Assembly: GCA_023259675.1 (NCBI GenBank)
Contig: JALRGT010000002.1
Coordinates: forward strand, 1-64,000
Length of the DNA: 64,000 bases
Direction of reading: 5' to 3'
DNA from: Flavobacterium sp.
GTDB taxonomy: Bacteria > Bacteroidota > Bacteroidia > Flavobacteriales > Flavobacteriaceae
This document shows, one piece after another, positions 63,155 to 64,000 of this stretch. Below the pieces are notes generated by a model that saw nothing but the letters and a program-made list of their open reading frames with translations, had not been told where the DNA came from and did not search any database. A program made the translations under genes and the position numbers. Position 1 is the stretch's first letter; each line of letters opens with the position of its first letter.

Positions 63155-64000
63155 CTACTTCGATATCCCTGCTTTATAAGTAGCAATTGCTCTATCTCTC
63201 GCCATGGCATGATCGACCATAGGTTTTCCATAGCCCAAATCGAATTCAGGAATCCATTTACGGATGTAGATGCCTTTTTCGTCAAACTTTTTTAATTGGA
63301 TTTCAGGATTGAACACTCTAAAATAAGGTGCAGCATCACAACCCGTTCCGGCTGCCCATTGCCAATTACCTACATTGGCAGACAAATCATAATCCAATAA
63401 TTTTTCGGCAAAATAGGCTTCGCCCCATTGCCACTGAATTAGTAAATGTTTGCACAAAAAACTAGCGACCACCATTCGAACTCGGTTGTGCATATAACCC
63501 GTTTCATTGAGTTGGCGCATTCCCGCATCGACCATGGGATAACCGGTTGTTCCGTTACACCAGCGTTTGAATTCTTCTTCATTATTACGCCACTGAATTC
63601 CATCGTAAGCCGATTTGAAATTATCATCCATCACTTTTGGGAAACTGAACAAGATTTGCATAAAAAACTCTCTCCAAATTAATTCACTCAAGAAAACGTC
63701 ATTTTTATGAGCTGCCCAATTGACTAATTTTCGAATACTTACCGTACCAAAACGCAAATGTGGAGATAAATACGATGTGCTGTCTATTGCCGGAAAATCT
63801 CGGGTTTCATGATAATGAGAAATTTTTGTAAGATTGTGTGGTTTGACTTTTATGGAACTTTCTACAAAACCTATATGCTCCAAAGTTGGGAAATCAAAAT
63901 TGTTTTTATAAAAATTAGACCCGTAGATGGATGTATCAAATTCGGTAACAGGAGCGATGCTTTTGTATTTTTCTAACCATTTATTTTTATAGGGCGTATA
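63155..64000 (-). CDS. phr: Deoxyribodipyrimidine photolyase, C-terminal part (5' end beyond window)
   Basis: The frame is open from the window edge (YTPYKNKWLEKY) for 281 codons to the stop at 63155. It covers the linker and the FAD-binding half of a class I cyclobutane-dimer photolyase: LSPHLRFGTVSIRKLVNWAA, WREFFMQILFSFP, WCNGTTGYPMVDAGMRQLNE, GYMHNRVRMVVASFLCKHLL and NWQWAAGTGCDAAPYFRVFN. It repairs UV dimers using blue light. The antenna-binding N-terminal domain is outside the window. It is convergent with the SDR-DUF2867 gene and clustered with folE. Confidence 0.95.
   Translation of the reverse strand, partial: YTPYKNKWLEKYKSIAPVTEFDTSIYGSNFYKNNFDFPTLEHIGFVESSIKVKPHNLTKISHYHETRDFPAIDSTSYLSPHLRFGTVSIRKLVNWAAHKNDVFLSELIWREFFMQILFSFPKVMDDNFKSAYDGIQWRNNEEEFKRWCNGTTGYPMVDAGMRQLNETGYMHNRVRMVVASFLCKHLLIQWQWGEAYFAEKLLDYDLSANVGNWQWAAGTGCDAAPYFRVFNPEIQLKKFDEKGIYIRKWIPEFDLGYGKPMVDHAMARDRAIATYKAGISK

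Overview
The window looks like the chromosome of a flavobacterium-type member of the Bacteroidota. The DNA is AT-rich. It carries a SusC/SusD pair, secreted proteins with C-terminal type IX secretion (T9SS) sorting domains, LytS/LytTR and Nudix-type regulators, and -7 boxes of the TAnnTTTG type. No rRNA, intact tRNA or CRISPR array was seen.

Left end (1-2567): the start of an L-fuconate dehydratase-like enolase-superfamily gene behind an AraC regulator. Next to it is a scar of decayed mobile DNA: a frameshifted, truncated tyrosine recombinase running into a multiply stopped IS6-family transposase remnant. From 2568 to 9210 there is a DUF5916 outer-membrane protein, a periplasmic GH13 amylase/neopullulanase-like enzyme and a divergent LytS/LytTR two-component pair.

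Central polysaccharide-utilisation region (9240-39343): almost everything is on the minus strand. In transcription order it holds DUF4861, a BNR_4 propeller enzyme and a GH105-like unsaturated uronyl hydrolase; a Nudix-fold regulator; SusC, SusD and two surface lipoproteins; then after an 860-base gap GH128-like, FN3 lipoprotein, GH16, zinc-peptidase-like lipoprotein, DUF2264, and a 1351-residue FG-GAP/ASPIC plus PAP2/vanadium-haloperoxidase fusion; then a LacI regulator. kduI and kduD diverge on the plus strand. Together these suggest import and breakdown of a glycan with beta-1,3-glucan-like linkages and uronic acids. The BNR_4 protein is the best lyase candidate, GH105 would release the unsaturated uronate, and KduI/KduD would process it. 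The actual substrate cannot be read from the sequence. The 860-base gap contains a decayed second DUF2264 gene.

Housekeeping and B12 region (39410-53690): DUF4252 protein, S41 peptidase and an amidase; then a cobalamin riboswitch with its promoter in front of a BtuB-type receptor, cobC, cobS, a BluB-CobT fusion, a DUF71-family ATPase, cobU, a cysteine-rich CWC/DUF5522 protein, and a divergent btuFCD-like ABC importer. This is a cobinamide/cobamide salvage, lower-ligand synthesis and uptake locus.

Right end (53709-64000): trmL, rluE and rmuC, then a cluster with YceI, TIGR01777 epimerase, TetR regulator, ABC1 kinase-like protein, DUF2805 (TIGR03643), an SDR without the catalytic Tyr, folE, an SDR-DUF2867 protein and a photolyase cut by the window end. 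A strong palindromic operator lies between the TIGR01777 and TetR genes.

The most unusual items are the haloperoxidase-like T9SS fusion in the glycan locus, the mixed glucanase/uronate gene content, and the BluB-CobT fusion next to DUF71. Domain assignments are by motif recognition only; no database search was run.
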